The translations under genes were made by a program, and so were the position numbers. A DNA stretch of 64,000 nt from Pyropia yezoensis (Eukaryota; Rhodophyta; Bangiophyceae; Bangiales; Bangiaceae): positions 3,912,590 to 3,976,589 of the forward strand of contig CM020619.1 in the NCBI GenBank assembly GCA_009829735.1. The letters run 5' to 3'. This document shows positions 19,480 through 29,489 of this stretch, piece by piece. Below the pieces are notes generated by a model. The model was not told the DNA's origin, did no database searches, and worked only from the letters and a program-made list of their open reading frames with translations. Position 1 is the first letter of the stretch. Each line of letters opens with the position of its first letter.

Positions 19480-21093
19480 ATGTTTCGGAGACCCAACCGC
19501 CCCCCCCCCCGCACGCGGGTGCTCCCCCCGGCGGCGCTCCCCCTCCACCGCCACACCCGTGGGGAGGTAATGGCGACCGCCGCCGCTGTGGCGGCCGTGC
19601 TGTGCCTTCTATCCCTGGTCCTCCTCGCCGAACGCCTTGGTGGAGCGACGAGGGGGGCTGGGGAAAACCTGGCGGAGCGGGCTCCGCCGCCATGGGGGGG
19701 GGGCAGGCTCGTCACCGCTGGTGGGGCCGGCAGCCGCTACGCCGCCCGTGGGGGGGACGCGGCCTTGCGTCGGCTGCTGGCGGTGGTGGCGGGCCCGTCC
19801 CCCCGGGCGGCCAGTGCCAAAGACGGCACCGCCGCCGCCAGTGCCGGCGCCGGCGCCGGCCGTCGGCTGGTGGTAGTCGCGGTCGCAGACGCGGCGGTGG
19901 CGGACCTGGCGCTCAACGCCGCGTGTGGGGTGGCTTCTGCGGCGGGGCGGCGGCTGCTGCTGTTTGCTGCCGACGAGGACGTGTACGCTGCCGCCGCTGC
20001 GGCGGGGGTGGCGGTCTTTCTGCGCGAGGGGGGGACGGGGGGGGGGACGACCGTTGCGGTGCCGCCGCCGCCGTCCATGGCCGTGCGGGTGGGCGGCGGC
20101 GACGCGAGCACGGACTCTGCGGCGCCCACAGCAGCGGCAGCAGCAGCATCGGCAGCGGATGTGGCGGCGGCGGCAGCGGTGGGGACGGCGACGGCAGCCG
20201 TGGCGGGCGCGGGGGACGGGGCCGCCCCCCCCCTACGCCTCGCGACCGGGGAGGGTGCCCTCTTTGGCACACCCGCCTTTGTGGCGCTGTCTGTCCAGAA
20301 GTCGGCGGCCGCGGCCGCCGTCCTGGCCGCCGGCTACGACGTTGTCCTCACCGACGTGGACGTCGGGTGGGTGGGCGACGCGGCGGCGGCGCTGGGGGCG
20401 GCCGCCGCCGCCGCGGGCGGTGCGGCGGTGGCCATCACGTCCGACGCGCGGGCGGGGGAGCCGCCCAACTGGGTGGTCAACTCGGGGCTCTACTATGCTG
20501 TCAGCGGCTCCCCGCTGCCGCCCCGTGGCAGGGACGGCGACGGCGACGGCGATGGCAGCAGCCGGGACGGCGGCGTTGACATTGACGTCGATGGCGGCTG
20601 CGGCGGCGGTGGTGAGGCGGTTGCGCCGCCGGGGAGGGCGGCGGCGGGGGGCGTGGAGCGGCTGCTCCGGGCCGTCGCTCTATACGCCCGCCGGCAGCGG
20701 CGGTCGGAACAAAAGGCTTGGAACGCGGTGGCGTGTGGGGCATTCAAGGGCATCCCCGGCGGGCCGGGCCGCCGGGTCGGCACCTCCGCCTGCGCCTACC
20801 GGGGGCTGCGGGTGGCCGTCGTTGGCACTGCCGCCTTTCCCAACGGTGCTGACGACGACCTGTGGGCTGCGGCGGCGGTGGTGGCGGCGGCGGCGGAGGG
20901 GGGGGGCGGCGGCACGCCCGCGCGGGGGGCGGACCCCCGGTGGGCGCCCGTCGTGGCCGCCCACGCCAACTATGTGGTTGGCCGGCGGGCCAAGGTGCGG
21001 CGGCTGACCGCGGCGGGGCTTTGGCACCTGGGGGGGGGGGGGACTGGCGTACCGCCGCGGCCGCGTGTCTCCGGCGCCTCCCGTGAGGGGTAG
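19480..21093 (+). CDS. Type II membrane nucleotide-diphospho-sugar glycosyltransferase
   Basis: This is 537 residues from the ATG at 19480 (MFRRPNRPPP); upstream in-frame codons are Pro/Ser leader-like. A short basic cytosolic tail precedes one membrane anchor at about residues 31-52 (MATAAAVAAVLCLLSLVLLA), the layout of Golgi type II glycosyltransferases. After an Ala/Gly-rich stem comes the catalytic region of the PF03407 kind (plant RGXT/reduced-residual-arabinose group). It has AGYDVVLTDVDVGWVGD with DxD Asp292/Asp294, then NWVVNSGLYYAVSG, EQKAWNAVACGAFKG and near the end AAHANYVVGRRAKVRRL followed by GLWHL. The DxD coordinates the metal and nucleotide sugar. The likely role is sugar transfer onto wall polysaccharide or glycoprotein; donor and acceptor cannot be told. 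Two Ala/Gly/Asp low-complexity inserts interrupt the domain. Confidence 0.72.
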   Translation: MFRRPNRPPPRTRVLPPAALPLHRHTRGEVMATAAAVAAVLCLLSLVLLAERLGGATRGAGENLAERAPPPWGGGRLVTAGGAGSRYAARGGDAALRRLLAVVAGPSPRAASAKDGTAAASAGAGAGRRLVVVAVADAAVADLALNAACGVASAAGRRLLLFAADEDVYAAAAAAGVAVFLREGGTGGGTTVAVPPPPSMAVRVGGGDASTDSAAPTAAAAAASAADVAAAAAVGTATAAVAGAGDGAAPPLRLATGEGALFGTPAFVALSVQKSAAAAAVLAAGYDVVLTDVDVGWVGDAAAALGAAAAAAGGAAVAITSDARAGEPPNWVVNSGLYYAVSGSPLPPRGRDGDGDGDGSSRDGGVDIDVDGGCGGGGEAVAPPGRAAAGGVERLLRAVALYARRQRRSEQKAWNAVACGAFKGIPGGPGRRVGTSACAYRGLRVAVVGTAAFPNGADDDLWAAAAVVAAAAEGGGGGTPARGADPRWAPVVAAHANYVVGRRAKVRRLTAAGLWHLGGGGTGVPPRPRVSGASREG

Positions 21094-21983
21094 GGGGCGG
21101 GGGGGGAGGTGGGTCAGGCGCGGGGGGGGGGGGCGGCCGGGGCGGGACCACCGTGGCCGTAGCCGGCGCCACACCCCTTGGTGCCCCCCTCCCCACCCCA
21201 CCGCCCTCCCCGTTGCCAGCGTCCCCTGCCCCAAACCTATTTCTGTCGCGACACGGGCTACAGGCCGCCGGCGCCGCCGTTCGCGACGGGTACCACGGCG
21301 GGCGCTCAGAGCGGAGGGGGGTGGCATTGCCCGCCACCACCACGGCCGCTCGTCGCCACCACCGCCGCCGCTCGTTGCCACCACCGCCGCCGCTGCCGGC
21401 TGGCCGTGGGCGCGCGCCCGCCCCTCGGCCGTATCGACATTCCCCAGGCGCGTCACGGCCCCTCTCCCCTCTGGTTACCCCTGCCCGCGCAACGCGGCCC
21501 TGGCGGGGGACAAGCCAAACCGCCGGGCGCTACCCCGCCCGCCGTCGCTCGCCGCGCGCGGCATCCCACTGGTTTGCCCCAGTCACTGCCTGCGGCGCCC
21601 TAGTAGCACACGTGGGAGGGACGAAGGTCGACTGCGACGCAGAGGGAGCGTCCTGGGAGAGGGCGCACGGGTCACTTGACTTTGGACGGGCATCCTTATT
21701 CTCCAACGGCCATACATGCCGCCTCGTCCTTATCCCGGGCGCAGCGGCGTGACGGCCAGGACAAAGGCAAGGACAAATGCATGCCTACTTCCGAGGCTAC
21801 CCCATGCACGGAGAAACCGCCACCCCGCCGTCGTGGCCGCACCCCCCCCCCTCCGCATCAAAGTAAACCGGTTGTTTGCGCGGCAAAAAGCGGGCCCGTG
21901 CGGGTGGCGTACCGTGCCGCCGCCGCCCCGAGGCGTGAAGACGCCGCCCCGCCCATCCATCAACTCTCCCCCCCCTCTTTCCC
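21094..21983. other. Convergent intergenic region
   Basis: This lies between the glycosyltransferase (+) and the tyrosinase (-). It contains a tandem GC-rich direct repeat near 21345-21390 (gctcgtcgccaccaccgccg / gctcgttgccaccaccgccg). No gene is supported. Confidence 0.45.
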
Positions 21984-23842
21984 TCAGTCGCCCCGGCCGG
22001 CCAACCGCGGGCGCACGTCCACCGCCGCCCCCCCCGCCGCCGTCGTTGCCGTCACCGTCGACGCCGCCGAGACCGTCGGCCGCCGCGTCGCGGCGGACCG
22101 CCCCCTTGCCGCAGGCACCGCCGCCACCGGCCGGCGCGTCACGACCGGCCGAAGCGGCGGGCGCGTCCCCGGCCGCTGCGTCGTCACGGGCCGCCCGCCG
22201 GCGGCGGCCACCGGCCGGGCCGTCGCGGCCGCCGACGCCACCGCCGGCCGCCGCGACGCGACGGGCCGCCCCGGCGCCGTCACCGCCACTGGCAGCCGCA
22301 GCACGAGCGGCCGCGGTGGCACGGGGCGGCGCCTCGCGACGCGTGGCCGCCCCGTAGACGGCGCCGCCGGTCGCCGCGTCGTTGCCACCGCCGCCGTCAA
22401 TGTCGGCCGCGGTGCCACCGCGCCCGTCCGTCCGCGAGGGGGGACAGGCAACGCTGCCGGCACCTCGGTCGCCGTCGGCACCGACAGCGTCGCCGATGGC
22501 GTCGTTGCCGTTGTCGTCGTCGTCAGGGGCGGCGGGATGGAGACAGTCGTGGCCGACTGGGTCCTCGGGCTGCGGGGGTCACCGTCCCCACCGGCGGGGG
22601 GCCCCATGGCCGCGTCCACGGCCGCCTCGTCGAGCGCCTCCTCGGCCCGCTCAATCTCCCCCGCCGACCGCCCATTGGCGGCCAGGTAGGCAGCGAGCAG
22701 CCGGTTGCGGGACGCCCGCCCACGGCGCACCGCGTCCTCGTCGCCAGACAGGCTGGTGCGGCCGCGCCCCCGCGCAGACCGCCCCTGCGGGGCGGGCGGC
22801 GGCCGCGGCGGCGACGCGTACGCCACGCAGGGGAGGCCAAAGGTGTCGGCGGCGGTGCGGTTGAACGGGGCCAGCGGGTCGGTCGGCCGGACGCGGACGC
22901 CCATCTGGGTGCCCCCAAACTCGTTGCGCGTCGCCGGGTGCGCGTGCTGCCGCGCCATCCAATACCGGTCGACGGCGGCGTGGAGGCTGTAAAAGATGAC
23001 GTCCGACGCTGAGCGACTCATGTAGTACATGTCCTCCACGTTGGGGCCGACGCCCGCCACGTTGGGCCGCCGCAGCAGCGCCGCGCCAATGCCGATGTGC
23101 GCGGCCGCGTGGGACAGCTCCAGGGCGGCGGTAAAGTCGGCGTACGACGACCCGTGCCGACCGCGGCCGCCCGAAGCGACGAGCGAAGCGAGCACGTCGG
23201 GGGTATCAAACACAATATCCCCCATCCCGCCCGCCACGTTGGCGTTGAAGCCCCGCGAGACGCAGTGGGGGGACGGCACGGGCGAGGTGAGGTTGAAGAA
23301 GGGGCCCGACGGGATGCACCCGCCCGCGCGGGCGCCGCCAAACAGGTCATCTCCCCAGACAGGGGATCGTGCCGGATCGGCCGAGTCGAGCGGCCAGTCC
23401 CCTGTGGAAAGACAGATAGGGGAGGGGGTGCGAGGGGGCAGCAGGCGGGAGACAAAGAACGAAGAAGAGAGGGTGTTGATCCGCCAGCCTGGCGGCGGCC
23501 CGGTCCGTCAGAGAAGCGTTCCCAAGGCTTACTGTAAACTACTTACAGACAGGGATGGTCATCCGAGCCGCCATCCAACCACCCTCCCCAAAAGAACAGA
23601 AACAACACCGGCAAGACTGTTGGAGCAAACACCACGTCCGAGAACAAAACGTACAGTACGGGACCGTGACGTTTGGGTTGATCACCCGGAGCGCCTCCTC
23701 GTACTCGAGGACAAACAGCCGGTGCCAAGGAAAGAAGCGGGCCCCCCCGTGCGCCGACACCCGGTTGGCCTCGTGGAGCCAAACCAGCTGGGAATAGCCG
23801 CCCGACCAGACCAGCTCCCGGACGGTAGACGTGTACGCCCCC
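21984..23842 (-). CDS. Tyrosinase (type 3 copper oxidase), N-terminus unresolved
   Basis: Two exons can be built on the minus strand: about 23842-23655 and 23401-21984, with a 253-bp GT-AG intron (23654-23402; donor GTACGT, acceptor CCACAG). Splicing restores VTVPYW|DWPLD, the expected sequence after the CuA site. CuA is seen as WLHEANRVSAHGGARFFPWH followed by RLFVLEYEEAL. CuB is seen as ELSHAAAHIGIG and then FYSLHAAVDRYW. The enzyme oxidises phenols to quinones using two copper ions, and red algae carry expanded families that may act in wall cross-linking or defence. The last about 200 residues are a Thr/Pro/Arg/Ala-rich tail with repeated TRRP and RPV motifs, probably disordered. The 5' exon or exons, with any signal peptide, lie beyond the C-rich tract at 23860-23890 and were not resolved. 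Confidence 0.8.
23402..23654 (-). other. Spliceosomal intron of the tyrosinase gene
   Basis: This is a 253-bp GT-AG intron in phase 1. It splits the Trp codon of the conserved WDW segment after the CuA site. Confidence 0.75.
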
Positions 23843-24912
23843 CTCCGCGGTCGGCCACCTCCCCGCCCCCCCCCCCCCCCCCCCCCCCCCCAGCCCTCTG
23901 GCTCCCCTCGCCGCTCCCACCGCAGCAGGGTGGGCGGCGTGCGCAACCACACCGTCCATCTAATTCTAATCCGTCCCGCCCCCCTCCTCCGACAATGGTC
24001 AATGCCCCTGGTTCCCCCCCCCCGCTCTTCTACCACTCCCTCCGCTAAGCACCCACGGCGAGCCGCGGCTGCCGCAGCGGCCGGCGCTGGCAGCCAAGCT
24101 CGCCGCCGACGAGGACTTGATCACCTTCTTCGCCAACCGCGCCGTGATTGTTGCCACCGCCGTCACGGCGAAACCACCGCCGCCACAGGCGCCCAACGCC
24201 GGCTGGGGGATACCGGGGAGGGAGTGGAGGGGGTCAGAGGGGGGGGGCGGGAGGGGGTAATGCGCGGGGGGCCGCCACCGCACCTCCACCTTCCCCCCCC
24301 GTCGAACCCACCCTCCCCGCCCTCCATCCCCCCACAGTTCCTTTGCCCCTCCTCGTACGACAGAGGGGTCTCCGCCTATCCCCCTCTCCCGACACCCACC
24401 TGAGCACTGGAAAAAAGAGGAAGCGCTGGGCCGCCGCCGGTGGCCGCGCCCCCCCCGACCACCCCCATCTGCTCTGCAGGCCGCGCTTCCGACAGATGCC
24501 GCGGCCGTCGCGGCCGTCGTGCAGTCCCGGCCGCTAAGCGCTGCCGCCCACTCCCCTCATTCCTACCCCATGCGCCCCCCCCCCGCCCCCTCCTCCCGTC
24601 CCCCGCCCCCGCCCCCTCCCCCGCCTCGTCCTCGCTCCCTCTTCCCCCCAAATCCGCAACCTTTCACCCCCCCCCCCCAATGCATACTACCCCAACGAGT
24701 AGGGCGATGCTGACAGACAGTGCAACCGCCGCGCTTGCAGCGCCCGCAGCGCATGCGCTCTGCTGAGCTGCAGCTCAGCTGCGCCCGCACCGACGTGATG
24801 GGCGCGCGGGCGGCGCCACACACCCCCACCGACCCGAGTGCCCGACGCGGCCTACAGTGGCGGGAATGGGGGCCGACCCGGCCACTATCCGCCGGAGTAT
24901 CCCCTTTTTCCA

Positions 24913-24944
<32 letters not shown>

Positions 24945-25497
24945 TGGCCGCCGCCGTCGCCCTTGTAGCAGTACTACTCGCCCCCTCCTCCACGGCAGCC
25001 ACAAGGGCGGCGCACCCCCCCGCCTCCCCCCTGCTCCCCCCCCCGCGGCAGCGGAGGTGCCCTCCCCCCCCCCCCTTACGCTGCGCAGCCGCGGCGACGG
25101 GGTGAGGGCGCGCCCGGCGAGGCGCGGCGGCGTGTCGACATTCCCCCCCCCCTCCCCTCCGCCGCCGCCGACGCCGCAGACGCGACGGCGTGGGCGGGCG
25201 GCAGCGCCGCGAGCGCCGTGCCCGCCACCCACGCGGGCGTGGCGGCCGTGTCGGCGCCCGCTGGCGGCCATACCCCCCCCCTCTCCCGCGGCGGCGTCCC
25301 ACCCGCCCTCGCCGGCGGCACCGCCGCCTCTACCATGACCACCTCCGCCGGCGCCGCTGCCGCCGTCGGCACTGCTGCCGGCGACGGAGACAACCCCCTC
25401 CGCCCCCCCTCCCCTCCCCCATCAAGCGGCAGCCGCCGCGATGGCGTCGTTGGAGCTGCCCCCCCGCGCTGCCTCGCCACCGCCTGTCGGCGTGTAG
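23843..25497. other. C-rich region with candidate plus-strand exons
   Basis: Poly-C tracts dominate (23867-23890, 24917-24945). Two short plus-strand stretches look coding. At 24048-24180 the frame gives PALAAKLAADEDLITFFANR and then AVIVATAVTAKP. At 24480 onward, after a clean acceptor CTCTGCAG, it gives AALPTDAAAVAAVVQSRPLS. They may be exons of the RNase III-like gene downstream, or 5' sequence of another gene. A near-identical 57-bp segment occurs at 25211-25267 and again at 25531-25587. No full gene model is offered. Confidence 0.3.
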
Positions 25498-26031
25498 CCG
25501 CCGCTGCCGACGCCGCGTCACTACGGGACGCGAGCGCCGTGCCCGCCGCCCACGCGGGCGCGGCGGCCGTGTCGGCGCCCGCTGGCGGACGGGGCGTCGG
25601 GCGACGCGGCGGGGGGGGGGCGGGCGGTGCTCGAGGCGGCCTTCGCCCTCGGCGCCATCTACCTCTCCACGGACGCGGCGGGCCTGGCGGCCCTCGTCGC
25701 CGCCGCCACCACCGCCGTCCGCCCCGCGGCGGTCCCCCCCGGCCTCGCCTTTGTGCGCCTCGTCCTCCCTGGCAGCGGTGGCGGCGGCGGCGGCGGCGGC
25801 GGTGGGGGGCCGTCGCTCGCGGCCCTTGTCGCTGCCGAGGCCGCCCTCCGCGTTTCCCTCCTCCCCTCCTACGCCCCCCCCGGCGCGGGCGGAATTGCCG
25901 GCGTCAATGGGCTGGCGGATACTGTGCCGAAGAGTGGGGGGAGGTTGGGGGGGGGTGTGGGCGTGGCAGTTGGGGGGGGGGGGGAGCTGACGCTGTGGGG
26001 GGACCGGCTCGCGTCGTGGGCGGGCGGCTAG
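25498..26031 (+). CDS. Possible RNase III-domain fragment
   Basis: This frame is open from 25498 to TAG at 26029-26031. It contains AVLEAAFALGAIYLSTDAAGL, which resembles the second conserved block of ribonuclease III domains (VLEAxIGAIYLDxG). It is followed by hydrophobic helices (SLAALVAAEAALRVSLLPSY), with a poly-Gly insert between. The first block (E-x-x-N-E-R-L-E-F-L-G-D) is not seen, so it may lie in an upstream exon or be missing. Frame choice is uncertain because a G10 run at 25611-25620 precedes the block. Related GC-rich sequence recurs at about 57,990-58,100. It is equally possible that this is a decayed copy. Confidence 0.35.
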   Translation, partial: PPLPTPRHYGTRAPCPPPTRARRPCRRPLADGASGDAAGGGRAVLEAAFALGAIYLSTDAAGLAALVAAATTAVRPAAVPPGLAFVRLVLPGSGGGGGGGGGGGPSLAALVAAEAALRVSLLPSYAPPGAGGIAGVNGLADTVPKSGGRLGGGVGVAVGGGGELTLWGDRLASWAGG

Positions 26032-27152
26032 GAGGAGGAGGAGGAAGAGGGGGAGGGGGGGGAGGGGGAGGTGCGGCGGCTCGCGACGGGCGACCGGGGG
26101 TGGGTGGAAGCGCGCAGGGGTACGTGTACTTGCTCGGGGTGGGGGAGGGAGGGGGGGGGGACCGGCCGGCGGCGGCGGATGTGGTCGCCGCTACCGTGGC
26201 GGAGGGGGGGGGGGAGGGCGCGACCGCGCCGCCGCCGCCGCCGCCGCCACCGGCGGCGGCCAAGGGCACGGCTGCGGCCGTGGCGACAGCGGCAGCGGCG
26301 GCTGCTGCCGGGGCCGCCGCCGCCGCGGCCGCCGCCGCCAACCCGCCCCCCGCCGAAGAAGCGGCGGGCGCAACGGCGCCGCCGCCACCGCCGCCGCCTG
26401 TGGCACCGCCGCCGGCGGGTGCGGCCGGGGCGATGGGCGCACCGGCGCCGTCGCCACCGCCACCGTCTGCCGCGCCACCGCCGGCCTGTGCGGCGTGCGA
26501 CGGTGGGGACGCCGCGCCGGCTGCCGCCGCTGCGGCCACCGATGGCGCGGCCGTTGCGGCCGCGGCCGCGGCGGCCGCTGCCGCTACCGCTGCGGCGGCC
26601 ACGGTGGCCACCGCGGCCGCTGCGGCGCCGCCACAAGACGCCGCCCCGGCGGTGGCGGCACTGCCCGCCACGGCCGCCTGCTGCCCGCCGCGGCCGGTGG
26701 GCGTGCCGGCCATGGCGTCGGCGATTGACGCGGCGGCGGCGGCCGCCGCCGCGGCCGCCGCCCGCCACCCGACGCCCGCCGCCGTGGGCGAGGCGGCGGC
26801 GGCCGTGGAGGAGCCCGTCCCTGCCGCCGCCGCCTCCCTGCCCACCCCCACAGAGACGGTATCACCCGCAGGGGATGACGGCGACGCGGGAGGCGCTGCC
26901 TCGTCAGTGTCGACGGCGGCGGCGGAGGCGCGCCTCGCCGCCTCCGAGGCCGCCACCGCGGACCTCCTCGCCGCCTCAACCACCCTCTCGTCGCCGGAAG
27001 CGGTCACCGCCGCCGCCGTTGCCGCCGAGGACGCGGCGCTTCGGCTGGCGCTCGCCATCCCCACCCCCCCCCCCCCCCCCCCCACTGGGCGCGGTCGTCC
27101 GCGCCGATCGCCGCTCGCAGGGGGCGACGGCGGTGCCCTACAACAAGAATAA
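26032..27152 (+). CDS. Ala/Pro-rich reading frame, possibly the 3' part of the preceding gene
   Basis: The frame contains AQGYVYLLGVGEG near 26120, then long Ala and Pro runs, then a more ordinary C-terminal stretch (SAAAEARLAASEAATADLLA-type helix near 26920-27055). It terminates only after entering the inverted-repeat sequence that begins at about 27136, so its natural end may have been replaced by that insertion. It shares a frame with a longer open stretch that starts at 25218. Function is not recognisable; coding status rests only on composition. Confidence 0.3.
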
Positions 27153-27207
27153 CCCGGATATCCGGGTTCTGGGTGCAGTAATCCGGGTTTTTTCCCGGAT
27201 TACTGCC
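27136..27207. repeat. End of an inverted-repeat element: 18-bp palindrome and a perfect hairpin
   Basis: The sequence ccctacaacaagaataaccc at 27136 matches the right inner repeat of the element at 57.5-58.9 kb (58,178). It is followed by the perfect palindrome aacccggatatccgggtt (27151-27168). A second structure, gcagtaatccggg-tttttt-cccggattactgc, has 13-bp perfect arms at about 27175-27206. It is probably one end of, or a solo remnant of, a non-autonomous DNA element. Confidence 0.55.
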
Positions 27208-27379
27208 CACCCCCCACCGGGGCAACTCCCTGATCAATTTTCCAGAGGGGTAGCTGCGGAGCTATTTTGTTCCGGGTTTTTGACCGGGCGTCATGGACTG
27301 ATAAAGAGCCCCCCCCGCCCTCTCTGTTCAGAGTCCGCGACGCCGCTCGCCCACCCCCCCGGCTCGCTCGCTCCCACTG

Positions 27380-28028
27380 CGCAGCAGTGCTTATCCCCTG
27401 TCAAGATACAAGCCCGATTTTGGCCAGATCTCTTGCTTCGTTGTGCAAATTCTTGCTCTGCTCGAGCACGAAAACGAACGGCTCGAGAAGAACTTTGCTT
27501 TTCTGATCGAGGGGATCGGCTGAGGCCACAGAATCTCCCCCAGGATGACCGACACGACGGCCGCTGTCGGTGTTCTGTCAGCCAATAACAACAGCGGTGG
27601 CGCTGCTGTTTGCTGGACGGAGCGTTCCATTGGTCAGAATTCACGTTGTAGATGTCGAACAAGGCGGAGAGATTTTTCCGTGCAGACCCTCGAAAGCTGT
27701 CGTCGCGCAGGTTTTTGCTTAACCAGTGCGAGAGATTGCGCGCTTTTTAAACGCGTTTGTTTAAACATTGCTCCCAAGCGTAGCGATGGTCGGTCGCTTC
27801 TTTGCGCTTCACGAGAGTGCTCCCCTGCCCCGAGCGCTTCCGGTCATACCAAGGGAGGTGGCGACCATCAATCGCCCGAGCTGTTATTGGCGGAAAGCAA
27901 GAAACGGGGGTAAAAGCGGTGTCTATGATGCCTTGAGGGGGGGTCGATGCAGGTTTTATGCAGGTTTTTGCTCGAGAATTTCCCAAAAAAGCACGAACAT
28001 TTTGACAGGCGATAAGCAGTGCTGCGCT
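27380..28028. mobile_element. Putative non-autonomous inverted-repeat DNA element, about 0.65 kb
   Basis: Left end gcgcagcagtgcttatcccc (then tgtcaagat) and the reverse complement of the right end (cagcactgcttatcgcctgt, then caaaat) match over about 27 bp with three differences. The interior is A+T-richer than the host flanks, with short ORFs only. One fragment on the plus strand (QILALLEHENERLEKNF) reads like a coiled coil but goes nowhere. No transposase is present. The target duplication was not resolved. Confidence 0.45.
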
Positions 28029-28538
28029 GCGCCCCCATCCCCGGCGTGGCCCCGCCGCCATGCCGCCTCGCCGCCGCGCCGAGCTGCTCTCACCACAGCC
28101 ATGCTCCGTGACCAATGGCCAGCCGACTTACATATAATCTTGTGAGGGTTTCCAGGCGGTCGCGGCCCCGACCGCACCCTCCCTTCGACTCCAAGACCAC
28201 CGATCCAGCTCAGTCGGGAAAGGGGTTAATGATGCGAGTCGTCTGCACAGCCCTCCGCCGTCTGCTGGCAGGCCGCTGCCATGGGGGTGCCGTGGGCAGG
28301 GCATTTTCGACCTGAATGTCACGAGATCCGGGGATGGAGGGCGGGTAAGGATCGGGGGTGAAGGGCGTGTCCATGCTGGAGGCAGACAGGGGCTCTCTGC
28401 ACCTCTGGTAATGACGTACATATCCCCGGTGTATTGCTAGTGTCACGCCCGCGCCAATGGCTGGTCGTGACATTAGCGCCGTCGCCCCTCCCCACTGTCC
28501 TCGCCAACAACATCTGGCCTGCACGCAGTCTGGCTCGC
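28029..28538. other. Unassigned stretch left of retrotransposon A
   Basis: No gene is seen. The sequence joins to 39,279 onward when retrotransposon A and one target copy are removed, so it may be part of the same older DNA transposon region. Short inverted matches (aatgtcacga at 28315, tcgtgacatt at 28466) occur. Confidence 0.35.
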
Positions 28539-28900
28539 TGTAGCACAATAGGTATCCGCTGCACGTCCACTCTCAGGGAACACTCACCAAGGGAGATCGG
28601 CACCAACGTCACCGGGAGGCCAAGGTTGCTGTCCTTGGAGCACAAGCCACGGGACCAAGATGGGAGCCCAAATGGGAGGGGTTTGTTGTTCTACCTTGGC
28701 CGGCGGTGGATTCGCCGCCGGCCCCCTCGTTATAAACCCTCGGAGACACTACTAACTATCCTCCACCCCAAGATGCAAGTCCCTCTGGTCATACGTAACT
28801 TATAGATACCGTGACCAGTACGGACTCCCAAATTGAAAGTTAAGGGTTAGAAGTAGCCCCCCTAATAAAGGGTCACAATACGGTCAACCATATTGCTACG
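28539..28900 (-). repeat. 3' LTR of element A
   Basis: This is a 362-bp copy of the 38912-39273 LTR. A polypurine tract (minus strand aagggggggg) lies immediately inside at about 28904-28913. Confidence 0.9.
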
Positions 28901-29489
28901 TATCCCCCCCCTTAGATTCGGCCCGTCCTCGGGTCGAGTTGCATTCGGGTTACCGAATGTAAGTGGGTCGCGTGACCGTTTACCAGTCGGGTGGGGCTTT
29001 GCGCCCTGTCGCGACAGACACCCCTTTTCGAGGTTGTCTGAGGGGGATGCCCCCCTTTGTGTGGTACACACACGATCCGTTTTCCGGACGGTTGAATTCC
29101 CGATGCGGGTTTTTGTTCACGACCCCCCTTTCCGAGGGGTGGTGCAAGCGGATCCGCCACCAGGCGTCTGGTGGTAGGGGGGCCCCTCTCGAAGGACGAT
29201 TGAGTGGGGGGCGGGGGCTGCCCGCGTTGCTTGGGGGCGGTTGGGGGTGACCCCCCTTGATTACCCCGTGTGGGGGGGGCGTGGCCCCGATCCAGGTGCC
29301 TGGGTGGAGCGTTCTCGTAGCTCGGCTGGGGCGGGTCGTCCCGCGCTGCCGTATCGCTCGTGCTGAGCTGTGTGGTTATAAGCGCGGGTGCCCGCGCTTC
29401 CCTGGCTCGTCCGCGCGAGCGTTCGTTGTACCGGGTCGAGCCGGCTGCGGCTTTTTGGCACGGGGCGCCCCTGCTACCCCGGCTCCACC

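Noticed and set aside
28315-28476. Short inverted pair aatgtcacga / tcgtgacatt as a possible small transposon
   Set aside because: Ten matching bases are too few, with no target duplication or similar copy in the window.
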